DNA of 64,000 nucleotides from the NCBI GenBank assembly GCA_003415625.1, contig PYIU01000002.1:5952001-6016000 (forward strand). The letters are read 5' to 3'. The notes beneath the pieces were generated by a model. It was not told the DNA's origin, did no database searches, and saw only the letters and a list, made by a program, of their open reading frames with translations. The position numbers were made by a program, and so were the translations under genes. Every line of letters begins with the position of its first letter. The first letter of the stretch is position 1. This DNA comes from Aquanectria penicillioides (lineage: Eukaryota; Ascomycota; Sordariomycetes; Hypocreales; Nectriaceae). Shown here piece by piece: positions 13,140-24,399 of the stretch.

Positions 13140-14370
13140 ATAGGGTATAGGCACTAAAGGAAAAGAAAGTATTAAATAAAGTATAGTATTATTTATTTAT
13201 AGAGCCTAAAGGTTAATTAACTCTTTTAATAAAGGGAGGAGCTATAAAGAGAGGGTTTTTAAAGAAGCTATTCTATTGTATATAAAGGACATTTTACTAT
13301 ATTAAGGTGTATTCTTTATATTTTATTAATTATTTATAGTATTTTTCTTTTATATAGATTTAATGCTTTTTTACTATAGAATAAATATAGCTTTAGATTA
13401 AATAATCTCTATAGTATAGAGTGCAATAATAAAGGATTTCTCCCTTTTTAATAGAGCAATTATTATATATTAAGCTATTATATTAGCTATAGATTAAGGT
13501 AAATTAGTAGTTTCTTGCAATATAGCTATATTTATAGCATTAAAAGCATTAAATAGGTTTTAATCCTTTATTAAAGGGTTTACAATTATAGAGTTTAGCA
13601 TTAAAAAGTAGCCTATTATTATATAGGCTATTAGCTTCTTTAATTAATAGAATATAAAGAATTAAGTTTATTCTTATTATAATGCTATTTTAGGCTTAAA
13701 TAGGCTTTACCTTACTAACTCTTAAGGTATTAATATTATTAATAGTTTTAATAAGTTTATTTATATTATTAAAGATAAATTTAATTTAAATTCCTTTTAT
13801 TAAAATAGTAAAGATTAAAAAAGCTAAAAAGGCATTATTTCTAAATGCAATAGCTATTTATTCTTTTTTATAGAAAGCTTTAGCCTATTTTAAAATAAGG
13901 AAAATAAGAACTATATCCCTATTAAAGAGGCAATATACTGCAATTATATAGAAGTTACTATAAGCTTAATTTACTATTTATATAGTTTCTATTAAAGTAT
14001 AGTTTTTAATATCCTTAAGGGCATCTTTAGTATAGATAGTAACTTTATACTTAATATAGCTATACATTATATATTTATTAATTTTAGTATTTATAGATAT
14101 AAGGCTATATAAAAGGATTAATATATAAAACTATTGCATTAATTAAAAAGAAAAAGGGCTTAAATTAGCTAAAGCAGCTATTATTACTATAGTAATAGCA
14201 GTTATTATAATAGCAGTAATTTTATTAATAAGTCTCTTTTTAGGGATTATATTAGTCTTAAAGGGAAGGCAAAAGCGCATTTTATATATATTAATATAGG
14301 TTTAAAATACCTTTTAAACTGCTTTAAAAAAGTAAAATAGAATAATCTTAATAATAGCTTTATAGGCTTC
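13140..14370 (-). pseudogene. LINE ORF1 relic, copy 1: zinc-knuckle nucleic-acid-binding protein
   Basis: The first zinc knuckle lies at 13507-13548 on the minus strand and reads C-F-*-C-Y-K-Y-S-Y-I-A-R-N-Y. Compared with copy 2, the stop is a mutated CAA, the Tyr at the His position is CAT-to-TAT, and the last Cys is now TAC. The pattern is CX2CX4HX4C, as in the RNA-binding ORF1 protein of Tad1/I LINEs. It lies upstream of ORF2 in the element's sense direction. Outer limits are approximate. Confidence 0.75.
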
Positions 14371-14659
14371 TTTATTTTTATTAATTATAAGGCTTCTATT
14401 AGCTTCTATTGCTTTATCTATTTTAGGCATACTGCTATATTAGCTAGTAGTAAAAAGGGGGTTATATTAGCTATTTTTAATGCTATATCTTCTTAAATTA
14501 ATAACTATTAAAAGGGCTATAGCATTAGCGCTATGCTCCTAATGCGCTATTGTATTTAGAAGTAGCCTAGCATAAGGAATCGATTAATTGTGGTTTTAAA
14601 TATTTTAAAGGTAGTTTAGAATAGCTGTAAGTAATTGTAAGTTTAAGGGTAGAGTTATA

Positions 14660-14675
14660 TAATATATATTTTATA
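14660..14675. repeat. Target site duplication, right, LINE copy 1
   Basis: Identical 16-bp partner of 8035-8050. Confidence 0.85.
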
Positions 14676-15915
14676 ATTTTAAGAATTAATAATTAATATT
14701 AAATATACTTTAAGATATAATAATTACTTTAATTAAGCTTTTTATTTTTTTATTAACCTTTAATTATATTTATAGAAATATACCTTTATTATTAGTATTA
14801 TACTTTTATTAATATAGATATATTAAGAACCTTTTATTAATTTAAATTTAATTTATATTTAAGCAATAATGCTTTATTATAATTATATTATTATTATTTT
14901 ATTTAGGACCTTTACTTTATACTTAAGTATATAATAAAAATAAAGATAGTTATTATTTTAATATTAACTAAAAATATAAATTAATAATTATTATAACTTT
15001 ATATAATAAAATTTTATAAATAAAAAGATAAATAGATCTATTTCTTTTAGCTTATAATGCCTTTTTAATTCTTTATTTATTTATTTCCTTTTATATTTAC
15101 TATTTTATTTATAAATTATAGCTTAATTTTAATTTATTCTTTATTAAATAAATCTATTAATGCATTTACCTATATATACTATTTAAGATCTTAATATTTA
15201 TATATACTTCTATTTATATATATACTTTTATATACTTATATCTATATATATATATAATATTATTATAATTATCTTTTAAATAATCCCTTTAATTAACTTT
15301 TTAATTATTACTTTAACTATTACCTAAACTATTTCTTTAGCCCTTACTTTAACCCTTATCTTAACTTTTACTTTAATCTCTATTTTAATTAATCTTTTAA
15401 TTATTTTTAGAAAATCCTTTTTTCTTTTTATTTTCTTAAGAATCTTTTAAATATTTAAATATAAATAAAATTATAATTATTAAAATCTATAAGCCTTAAA
15501 TATTATAAAAAGAATATAAAAATAATCTATTTTTAATATTATATTTAATATATATTAAAGAATTAATTAAACTTCTTTAAGATTAATAATATATAAATAA
15601 TATAAACTATAATACTATTAGCTAAATATATATTCTTTAATTAATATAGTTTATATAAAAATATATATAATTTCTTTAAAATAAAAAAAATAAACTATTA
15701 ATATTTATATTTAATATTAATTTTTTAATATTTAATAGAACTTTTTACTTAAATAAATAAAAATATTCTTAATATTTAGTAAATAGTATTTTATATCCTT
15801 TTATACTTATATAAAAAGTTAAATAATTAAATACTTTATTAAAAGAATTAAACTTTTAATTAAAAGATAAATATAAAATCTTAAATTTTATTATATTAAT
15901 ATTATTAATTTTAAT
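14676..15915. other. 1.24-kb AT-rich spacer between head-to-head LINE copies
   Basis: No gene, LTR or recognisable domain. It is probably the continuation of R1 beyond the LINE 1 insertion, because the target duplication shows that 8034 and 14676 were once adjacent. It contains a 6-bp periodic tract (15285-15410), annotated separately. A direct target duplication for LINE copy 2 was sought at its right end and not found. Confidence 0.6.
15285..15410. repeat. Degenerate 6-bp periodic tract
   Basis: Imperfect hexamer units of the ACTTTA/CTTTAA type. On the minus strand they would encode an alternating Val/Ile-Lys/Arg low-complexity peptide. It may be a decayed minisatellite or a low-complexity coding stretch. 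Confidence 0.45.
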
Positions 15916-16199
15916 AACTCTACCCTTAGACTTATAATTGCTTATAGCCATCCTAAACTACCTCTAAAACATTTAAAACTATAATCAATTAATTCTTTAT
16001 ACTAAACTACCCCTAGATATAATAGTGCATTAAGAGTATAGCGCTAATACTATAGCCCTTTTAATAGTTATTAATTTAAAAAGATATAATATTAAAAATA
16101 GCTAATATAACTCCCTTTTTACTACTAGCTAGTATAGTAATATACCTAAAATAAATAAAGCAATAAAAGCTAATAGAAGCCTTATAACTAATAAAGATA

Positions 16200-17430
16200 A
16201 AGAAGCTTATAAAGCTATTATTAAAATTATTTTATTTTATTTCCTTAAAGCAGTTTAAAAGGTATTTTAAATCTATATTAATATATATAAAATATACTTC
16301 TATCTTCCCTTTAAGATTAATATAACCCTTAAAGAGAGATTTATTAATAAAATTACTATTGCTATAATAATTACTATTATTATAATAATAATAGCTATTT
16401 TAGTTAATTTAAGCTTCTTTTTTTTCTAGCTAATATAATAGTTTTATATATTAGTTCTTTTATATAGCTTTATATCTATAAATATTAAAACTAATAAGTA
16501 TATAATATATAGCTATATTAAGCATAAAGTTACTATTTGCATTAAAAATGCCCTTAAAGATATTAAAAATTGCATTTTAATAGAAATTATATAAATAGTA
16601 AATTAAGCCTATAGTAATTTCTATATAATTATAATATACTGCCTCTTTAATAAAAATATAGTTTTTACTTTTTTTACCTTAAAATAGACTAAAGCCTTCT
16701 ATAAAAAAAAAAAAATAGTTAATATATTTAAAAATAATGCCCTTTTAGCTCTTTTAACCTTTACTATTTTAGTAAAAGGAATTTAAATTAAATCTATTTT
16801 TAATAATATAAATAAACTTATTAAAACTATTAATAATGCTAATACCTTAAGAGTTAATAAAGTAAAGCCTATTTAGGCCTAAAATAGTATTGCAATAAAA
16901 ATAAATTTAATTCTTTATATTTTATTAATTAAAAAAGCTAATAGCCTATATAATAATAAGCTACTTTTTAATATTAAACTTTATAATTATAAACTCTTTA
17001 ATAAAGGATTAAAATCTATTTAATGCTTTTAATGCTATAAGTATAGCTATATTATAAGAAATTGCTAATCTATTTTAATCTATAGCTAATATAATAGCTT
17101 AATGTATAATAATTGCTCTATTAAAAAGGGAGAAATCCTTTATTGCTATACTTTATACTATAAAGACTATTTAACCTAAAGCTATATTTTATAGTAAAAA
17201 AGCATTAAACCTATATAAAAGAAGAATATTATAAATAATTAATAAAATATAAAGAATGCACTTTAATATAGTAAAATATTTTCTATATATAATAAAATAG
17301 CTTCTTTAGGAACTCTCTCTTTATAGCTTTCCCCTTTATTAAAAGAGTTAGCTAACCTTTAGGCTTTATAAATAAATAATACTATACTTTATTTAATATT
17401 TCTTTTTTCTTTAGTGCCTATACTTTATTG
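16200..17430 (+). pseudogene. LINE ORF1 relic, copy 2: zinc-knuckle nucleic-acid-binding protein
   Basis: The first knuckle, 17024-17065, reads C-F-*-C-Y-K-Y-S-Y-I-I-R-N-C. With the stop as CAA, Ser as Gly (GGC to AGC) and Tyr as His (CAT to TAT), it is CX2CX4HX4C with the usual Gly before His. A second knuckle follows at about 17081-17116: Y-S-*-Y-x4-Y-x3-C, where Y replaces Cys (TGT to TAT) and His. Paired knuckles in an upstream ORF are typical of ORF1 of Tad1/I LINEs, which packages the element RNA. The frame (2) differs from ORF2 (3). Start and end are not determinable; limits are approximate. Confidence 0.75.
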
Positions 17431-17439
17431 CTACTATCT

Positions 17440-20400
17440 ATTAAATTAACTCCCTTATTTATATTAAATTAATATAGGTTTTATTCTAAAATATATACTA
17501 TTACCTTAAGTTAATCTATTAAATGCTATATACTTATAATAAATATAATGCAATTATACTCCTAAAACTAACTAAAAACTAAAGGATTAATATTTTAGTA
17601 AACCCTAAAAGATTAAACTATATTATAATTTACTATTTAGGCTATATAGCTCTTTATATATATAAATAATATAGACTAAAAACCTAAATCTATTAAATTA
17701 AAGAAGATTAAGCTAATATTAATTTTAAGTATTACTATATAAGAATAATTATAGTATATAACCCCTTAAGAGATAAGGGAAACTTAAGAGCAATATATAC
17801 TTTAGTTAGCCTTACTTTAGCCCCTTAAACAATTATAGTTAAAGACTTTAATCTATACTATTTAATTTAGGATTGCTATAATAGAACTACTTTATATAGC
17901 CTAACCTTTTTAATAAAAATATAATAGCTAAATATAGCCTTAATAATCTCCTATAAAATAGTAATTTAAAAAGCAGGCAATACTAAAAATAGTACTTTTA
18001 ATTTAGTTTAGGCCTTAAAGAATAGCTATACTATTTATTTAGGCCTTAATTATAACTTAAATAGCTTTAATTATATTTTATAGTAAATATATATTAGGCC
18101 CTTTATAAATATATTGCCTTTCTTTTTATTAAACCTTTAGCTTATAGCATTTAATTAATATATAATAAACCTTAAGAAGGCTAAACTTAAAGTATAAATT
18201 ACTTTTTGCTAAACTCTTAATAAAATAACCTTTATATAATAGTTAAAATAGGCAATTAAATAGCTAATTTAAGGATTATATTAAATTGCTTAATATATTA
18301 TCTTAATATAAAGGTAATTTAAGCCTAATTGCAATAATTAATAAAATTAGTCTACTATAAAGGCTATTTATTAATTTAAATAAATATAAAGATATATATA
18401 ATATAATAATATAGTAGTTAATTAGCTAAAACTATAAAAAGTAAGCAATAAGTAAAAGGCTTATATAGCTAAGGTTAAGTAAATAGCTTAATGCAATACT
18501 TTATTTAAAGCTAAAATAAAGAAAGGTATAGATAGCTAAAAGAAACTTTAGAACTTAAAGAAATAAATATAACTCTAAAGTAGTATTGCTTTAGCCTTAC
18601 TATAGCTTTTTTCTTTTAATTGCCTTAAGTAAGATTTCTTAGCTATAAGCTATATTAAAAAGGTAATTATATTAATAAAATGCTTTTTCTTTAAACCTTA
18701 AGTAAATAATTAAAATATTAAATTTATTATAATAGACTTTATAATATAATCTATAGGTATAGACTAAATGCTATAAAATGCTAAGGACTTAATGCAAAAT
18801 TGTATTAAACTCTATAAATTAATATACTTACTCTTTAAAATTTAATTATAAAAGGCTTTTAATAGCAATAGATTCTCTATTAGCTTTCTTAAAGTATATA
18901 GTAAGCCCTTTTTAAAAGCCCTTACTACTATTATTAATGCAAGTATTGCATTTAGGCACTTTTTATATTACTTTTACTATATAACTACTATTATTATTTT
19001 TAAATTAAATAAAATAATAGCCTAAAAATATATAATATTTAAATAAAGATCTATTTTCTTTTTTAGCATTATTAATAAAGTAATAGAGTTAATAATAGCC
19101 TAATAAATAGTAGTAATAGCTAAGAATTTAAATATATTTCTTAATAATTAAATAAAGAATAGGCCTTAAAGGTCTATTAAGCTTGCCCTTATAGTTATAA
19201 TAGAAGCAATATATATAGTATAGGCCTATAGTAAAATAGTATTACTCCTTTAATTAAACTTTACTATAGCCTTTAATTTAATTAATTATAAAAGGCTTAT
19301 TGCTACTTTTTATAATTAAGGCTATTTATAATAATTATTAGTTTAGCTTTTTAGCTATTTATTTAAGTATTTAATATACCTTTAGTTTAATAGTAAATCC
19401 TTTAAACCTTATAGCATTAAAGCTAAAGTTCTATAGAGATTATTGCTCTTTTTTATTCTCTTTATTCTATTTATATTAAGGCTTTATATAGCACTTAATA
19501 AAGTCCCTAAAATTATAATAATTAAATTTATTAATAATATAAATATATTTATATTTAAAAGAGATATAATAAAGACTTAAGTTTAATTTAAAACTATATA
19601 AATAGTATATATATTTTAAGCCTTTATTAATAGTATAACCTTTAAATTTATTAAAGCTTAACTTTTTTATTTTTTTATTAATACTAAAAGTATTAAATTT
19701 AATTAATTTTTATTTATAATATAATTTAATTATAGAAATTATACTATTTCTTTAAATTATAACTATATAAAAAACTACTTTAAAGCCTATATATCTTTAA
19801 GCTTAAAGGAAAACTTAAGTGCTAAAAGCAGGCCCTTACTGCCCTTATAGTAAGTATATAAAAAGTAAACCTTAAGGCTGCCTATATAATATATATATAT
19901 ATAATTAAATCTATAATTATTTATAATGCTAGTATATATTATTTCTTAATAAAAAGAGGCAGTAATTTAAAAGGGATTATTAAAGCTCTATTAATTAAAT
20001 AGATTTAAGCCCTTTATACTATTAAGGGAGACTATAAAGCTATTTTAATTAAATTGCTAAAAAGTAAGCTTAAAATCCCTTTATTAAATATATATTTTAA
20101 TAAATAATTTATTTAATTTTAAGGCTAGCTTTAAACTTAAGGCATTAAAAGATTTATTCTTTTTATAATTATATTAATAATATATTAGATTTATTGCTAT
20201 TACTATAATAGCCTTTAGTATAAATTAATATAAAAATATAAAAAGTAGTTTATTAATTAGCTTTTTAATAAAGAATATAAAGAAAATTAAAAGTTAATTA
20301 AAAATTAAGTATTAATTAACTAAAAGCATTAATAAAAATAAATTAAATATAAGTTTTATAAATAGTATATTAATAATAGAATAAAGATAGCTAAAATCTT

Positions 20401-20700
20401 TTTACTTTATATAAAGAAAAAGATTATTTATTTATATAAAGGACTTAAAAAGTATAAAAGCTTTTTATTTATTTAAATATAAATAGAATATATTAAACTT
20501 TAGGGTTTTCTTTTTTAAAAAAAGGTCCTTAAAGTAAGTATACCTTAATGCTAATATAAAGATACTATTAAAATAATTAGCTATATTATACTATACTATT
20601 TATTTTATTTAAGCTAAAAGGAAATTTTATTTAATTTATTTTATAATCTTTTTAAGCTTAAATAGTATTTATTTAAAGCCTAAACTATATATTGCTTTAT
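17440..20700 (+). pseudogene. LINE ORF2 relic, copy 2: AP-like endonuclease plus reverse transcriptase
   Basis: The endonuclease box is at 17835-17876: I-V-K-D-F-N-L-Y-Y-L-I-*-D-C, matching the G-D-F-N-x-H-H-P-x-W core of LINE endonucleases (EEP fold) with Gly to Lys, His to Tyr and Trp to stop. It is preceded at about 17745 by an I-V-Y-N-P segment. The RT active site is at 19527-19547 in the same frame (3): F-I-N-N-I-N-I for F-V-D-D. Near 20540-20610, C-rich/H residues fit the P-x-C-x-C...T...H...C finger that ends Tad1/I ORF2 proteins; it reads in frame 2, so at least one base was gained or lost after the RT. The enzyme nicked target DNA and copied the element RNA. Catalytic residues are lost. 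Confidence 0.85.
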
Positions 20701-21910
20701 TAAATAGCTAGTCTATTTATATATTATATTATACTATAAGTTAATTATTAAGCTATATTTAGTTTAAAATATATTTACTTTTATATTGCCTTTATCTTTT
20801 AGTAATTTTTCTATTTAAGTGCTTTAATCCCTTTATTAAAAGGGAAGTTAATATATTTAAAAAAACCCTCTTTAAGAAAGAGAAGAAACTAATCTATTAT
20901 ATAAATAATATACTAAAGCCTACCCCCTTTAATAGTTAGATCTTTACTTTAGCCCTATTTAAACTTTATTTTAGTCTATTATTATATTTAATCTATACTT
21001 ATTTACTTTAGTAATACTATTTACTTTAAGTTTATATTTTTTTTAAGAGATATAAAATCTATTTTATTTTTTTTATTATTTTCCTTTTTATTTTTCTTTT
21101 TACTATTCTTTCCTTTATCTTTAAGCCCTTTTTACTTTAATCTTCTTTTAGCTTTATTTAAGCTTAAGCTATTATTTAAGGAATTATATTAAACTTTAGT
21201 CCCTATTATTAATATTAGTTAATATAAACTTATATTAAGATTAATACTATTTATTGCTACTATTACTTTTAGGTATTATCTATCCTTAAGTAGCCTTAGC
21301 CCTTTTAATTAAAGAAGGTAATATAGCTATTAAGCTTTTAAAAGCTATAGCTATATAGTTAACTTTATTAATTAGCTTATAGAGTTAATTAATACTAAAA
21401 CCTATAGTTAAAGCTATAGGTATAGCTTAAAAGTATACTTAAATTGCCCTTCTTTTAGCTTAAATAGCTTTAGCCTTTAATTGCTAAAGCTCTTTCTTCT
21501 ATAATTTATATTAGTATTATATCTATAATAAAATTAAATTAAGCTATACTTATTATAGCTATTCCCTTTTATAAAGCTACTATTAGTATATAGGCATTAG
21601 CCTTTATTAAGTATAGTAATAGCTTATATAGCTTATATATATAGGCATAAGCTATATAGCTATTAGCCTTAATATTTATTAATAGTTAGTTTTTTATAGC
21701 TATAAAGAATAGAAACTATATATTAGTTTAATTTTAATATAGACTATTCTTTTTATTTTTTGCTATTTGTATAATGCATATAGAATAGGGCAGATCTTGC
21801 ACTGCCCTTAGGGTTAGTGCAGCACCCTCTGCCTTAATGCAGCTAGCTTAATATTTTAGTATTTATTAATATTAGCAAGAATGCTATTTATAGCTATATT
21901 AAATATATAC

Positions 21911-22133
<223 letters not shown>

Positions 22134-22336
22134 ATTTTTAGCTATATATAATTAATATAAAATAGTAATAAAAATAGTAATTAATATTTATATAAATTAA
22201 ATATTTTATATAAATAATATATTAATAAAGTATATATTTAAAGGCAATAAAAAGCTTTTATAAAGGTATATAAAAAAAGGAAAAAAGAAAAGTAAGTATA
22301 TTTATAAAAATTTAAATATAATAATAATATTACTTA

Positions 22337-22368
22337 AATAGCTAATAGCTAGCTAGCTATTAGCTATT
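22337..22368. repeat. Perfect 32-bp palindrome in LINE 3' region (copy 2)
   Basis: Built from AATAGCTAATAGCTAGC and its exact reverse complement. Same position as the 26-bp palindrome of copy 1, but with a different sequence. Confidence 0.8.
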
Positions 22369-22663
22369 AGCATTAAATTAATGCTTTATTTCTTATAATA
22401 GGCCTATAGTATAAATAATTTAAGCCTATTATAGGCCTTACTTTTACTTTATTTACTAACCTTATAATTAAATAAATATAATATTTTAATAATAATATTA
22501 AATTAACTTTTAATTTAATACTTTTTTATAAAAAATCTATATTAAGTTTAATATTATATTAAATAAAGGTTTTTATTTTATTAATATAGTTTTTTTTTAT
22601 TTATATAATATAAAAGTATTATTTACCTTATAAATCTATAAAGTATTAATAAATAAATAAATA

Positions 22664-23137
22664 ATTAAAATTAAAATTAAAATAAAATAATTTAAAAAAT
22701 ACTTTTTATTATAATTTATATTTATTTTATTATTTTTATTTATTTAATAAAAAGTTTTTATAAAGTAATTAAAATACTTATATATAATAATAAATATTAA
22801 ATATAAAAGTAAAATAAAAGCATAAAATAAAAATAAAAAGCTATAAATAAAATATAAAATTAATAAATATATAATAAATAAAAAATATAATAGATTTACT
22901 TTTAGTAAATTTAAAAGAATATATTAAATCTAAAGTATTATATATATAAGGAAATATTAATATGCATTTTAAATTATAAAAATAAAGCTTAAAATAATTA
23001 AATAAACATTATATAAATATACTATAGCTCTATTAGGTCTAGTGCAGCCCGACCTCTCTTTTAGAGCCTAAGCAATAAAGCAAGGCTGAGAAGAACAAGA
23101 ACAATACACACAATTACACAACTGGTTCGGTTTAATA
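22664..23137 (+). mobile_element. Copia copy C: 3' end fragment (internal tail plus 3' LTR)
   Basis: This is the reverse complement of 23140-23650, the 3' end of Copia copy A. It comprises about 290 bp of internal sequence followed by an LTR at about 22957-23137 ending GGTTCGGTTTAATA. Its left side stops at the 3' tail of LINE copy 2. The rest of the element does not continue left of that LINE (before 15916), so the 5' part has been deleted or was never present. Only 2 bp (GC, 23138-23139) separate it from the outer end of copy A's 3' LTR. Confidence 0.8.
22957..23137 (+). repeat. Copia LTR (3' LTR of copy C)
   Basis: An inverted match to the LTR at 23140-23332 over its full length. The right half (about 23040-23137) still contains CpA and TpG, unlike most of the window. 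Confidence 0.8.
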
Positions 23138-23139
23138 GC

Positions 23140-23332
23140 TGTTGAACTAAACCAGTTGTATAATTATGTGTATTCTCCTTGTTCTTCTTCTTATCTCTCT
23201 CAGCCTTGCTTTATTGCTTAGGCTCTAAAAGAGGGGTTAGGCTGCACTAGACCTAATAGAGCTATAGTATATTTATATAACTTTTATTTAATTAATTTAA
23301 GCTTTATTTCTATAATCTAAAGTATATATTAA
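23140..23332 (-). repeat. 3' LTR of Copia copy A
   Basis: 193 bp, starting TGTTGAACTAAACC (plus strand). Homologous to 36340-36533, 36534-36718 and, inverted, 22957-23137. The outer third keeps CpA/TpG and has an intact-looking CTCAGCCTTGC segment shared by all LTRs. The inner end is read to within a few bases. Confidence 0.85.
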
Positions 23333-23842
23333 TATTTCCCTATATATAATACCTTAGGTTTAATATACCCCTTTAGATTTACTAAAAGCAAATCTATTAT
23401 ATTTTTTATTTATTATTTATTTATTAATTCTATACTTTATTTATAGCTTTTTATTTTTGCTTTATGCTTTTATTTTGCTTTTATATTTAATGCCTATTAA
23501 TAATATTATTTATTTAGTATTTATTGCTATATATAGGCATTTTTAATTACTTTATAAATGCTTTTTATTAAGTAAATAGAAATAATAAAATAAATATAAA
23601 TTATAATAAAAAGTATTTTTTAAATTATTTTATTTTAATTTTATTTTTATCTTTATAAAGGAATTTTTATTTATAAATAAAGTAATTTATTTCTTTATTT
23701 TAAATTTCTTTTTTTTTCTTTTTTTAGCTTTAATATAAATTTTATATATATATCTTTATAGTATTTTTAGTCTTTAATTTATATATATTAACTATAATTA
23801 TTTTAGTAAATATATATATATATATATATACTATATTATAAG

Positions 23843-23936
23843 TTAATTTTATAATTTAAAATTAAATTTTATAGTTTAAAATTAAATTTTATAATTTAAA
23901 ATTAAATTTTATAATTTAAAATTAAATTTTATAGTT
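23843..23936. repeat. 20-bp tandem repeat in Copia A 3' region
   Basis: About 4.7 units of a 20-bp AT-only motif (TTTTATAATTTAAAATTAAA). Copy B has only about 2.7 units at 37221-37274, so the unit number changed after the copies separated. Confidence 0.85.
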
Positions 23937-24399
23937 TCTTTTTAAGTTTTATAGCTCTTTTTTTATTAACTATTTATAATAATAATAATTTATTTAATAA
24001 ACTATTTCCCCTTTTTATTAACTCTCTATTGCCTTTACTATAAATTATTTTATAGCTTAAAATTAAGTTATATATTACTAACTTTATTTTAGTAGTATAA
24101 ATTAATAGTAAGGTTATATATAGGCCTAAGCTATTTATATAGCTTAAGCAAAAGAACTTTTTACTATAGCTAAATATATTACTAAACTATAAGTATTTTT
24201 AAGTTAAATTTTAAGCTTTATTTAATAGTTTTGCTTTATATAATGCCTTTTAGTAATAGCTTATGCCTTACTTTATTTATTTATTATTAGCCTTTATAGG
24301 CTAATATAATAGTAAATATTAAAAGCATTTTAATAGCCTTAGGCCGCACTATAAGTACTATAACTCTAATAGTAGCTATTGCTTTATATAAATGTATTT

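Larger units (their letters stand above)
8051..14659 (-). mobile_element. LINE (Tad1/I-type non-LTR retrotransposon), copy 1, full length, RIP-inactivated
   Basis: A 6.6-kb element on the minus strand, with its 5' end at 14659 and its 3' tail (short TAAA-like repeats) at 8051-8065. The same sequence recurs at 28604-35208 (-) and, inverted, at 15916-22653 (+). It has no LTRs or terminal inverted repeats, variable-length target duplications, and two coding blocks: zinc-knuckle ORF1, then endonuclease plus RT ORF2. This organisation is that of Tad1/I-group LINEs, which copy RNA into DNA at a nicked target. Every coding block is broken by many TAA/TAG codons, so the copy cannot be active. Head to head with copy 2. 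Confidence 0.9.
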
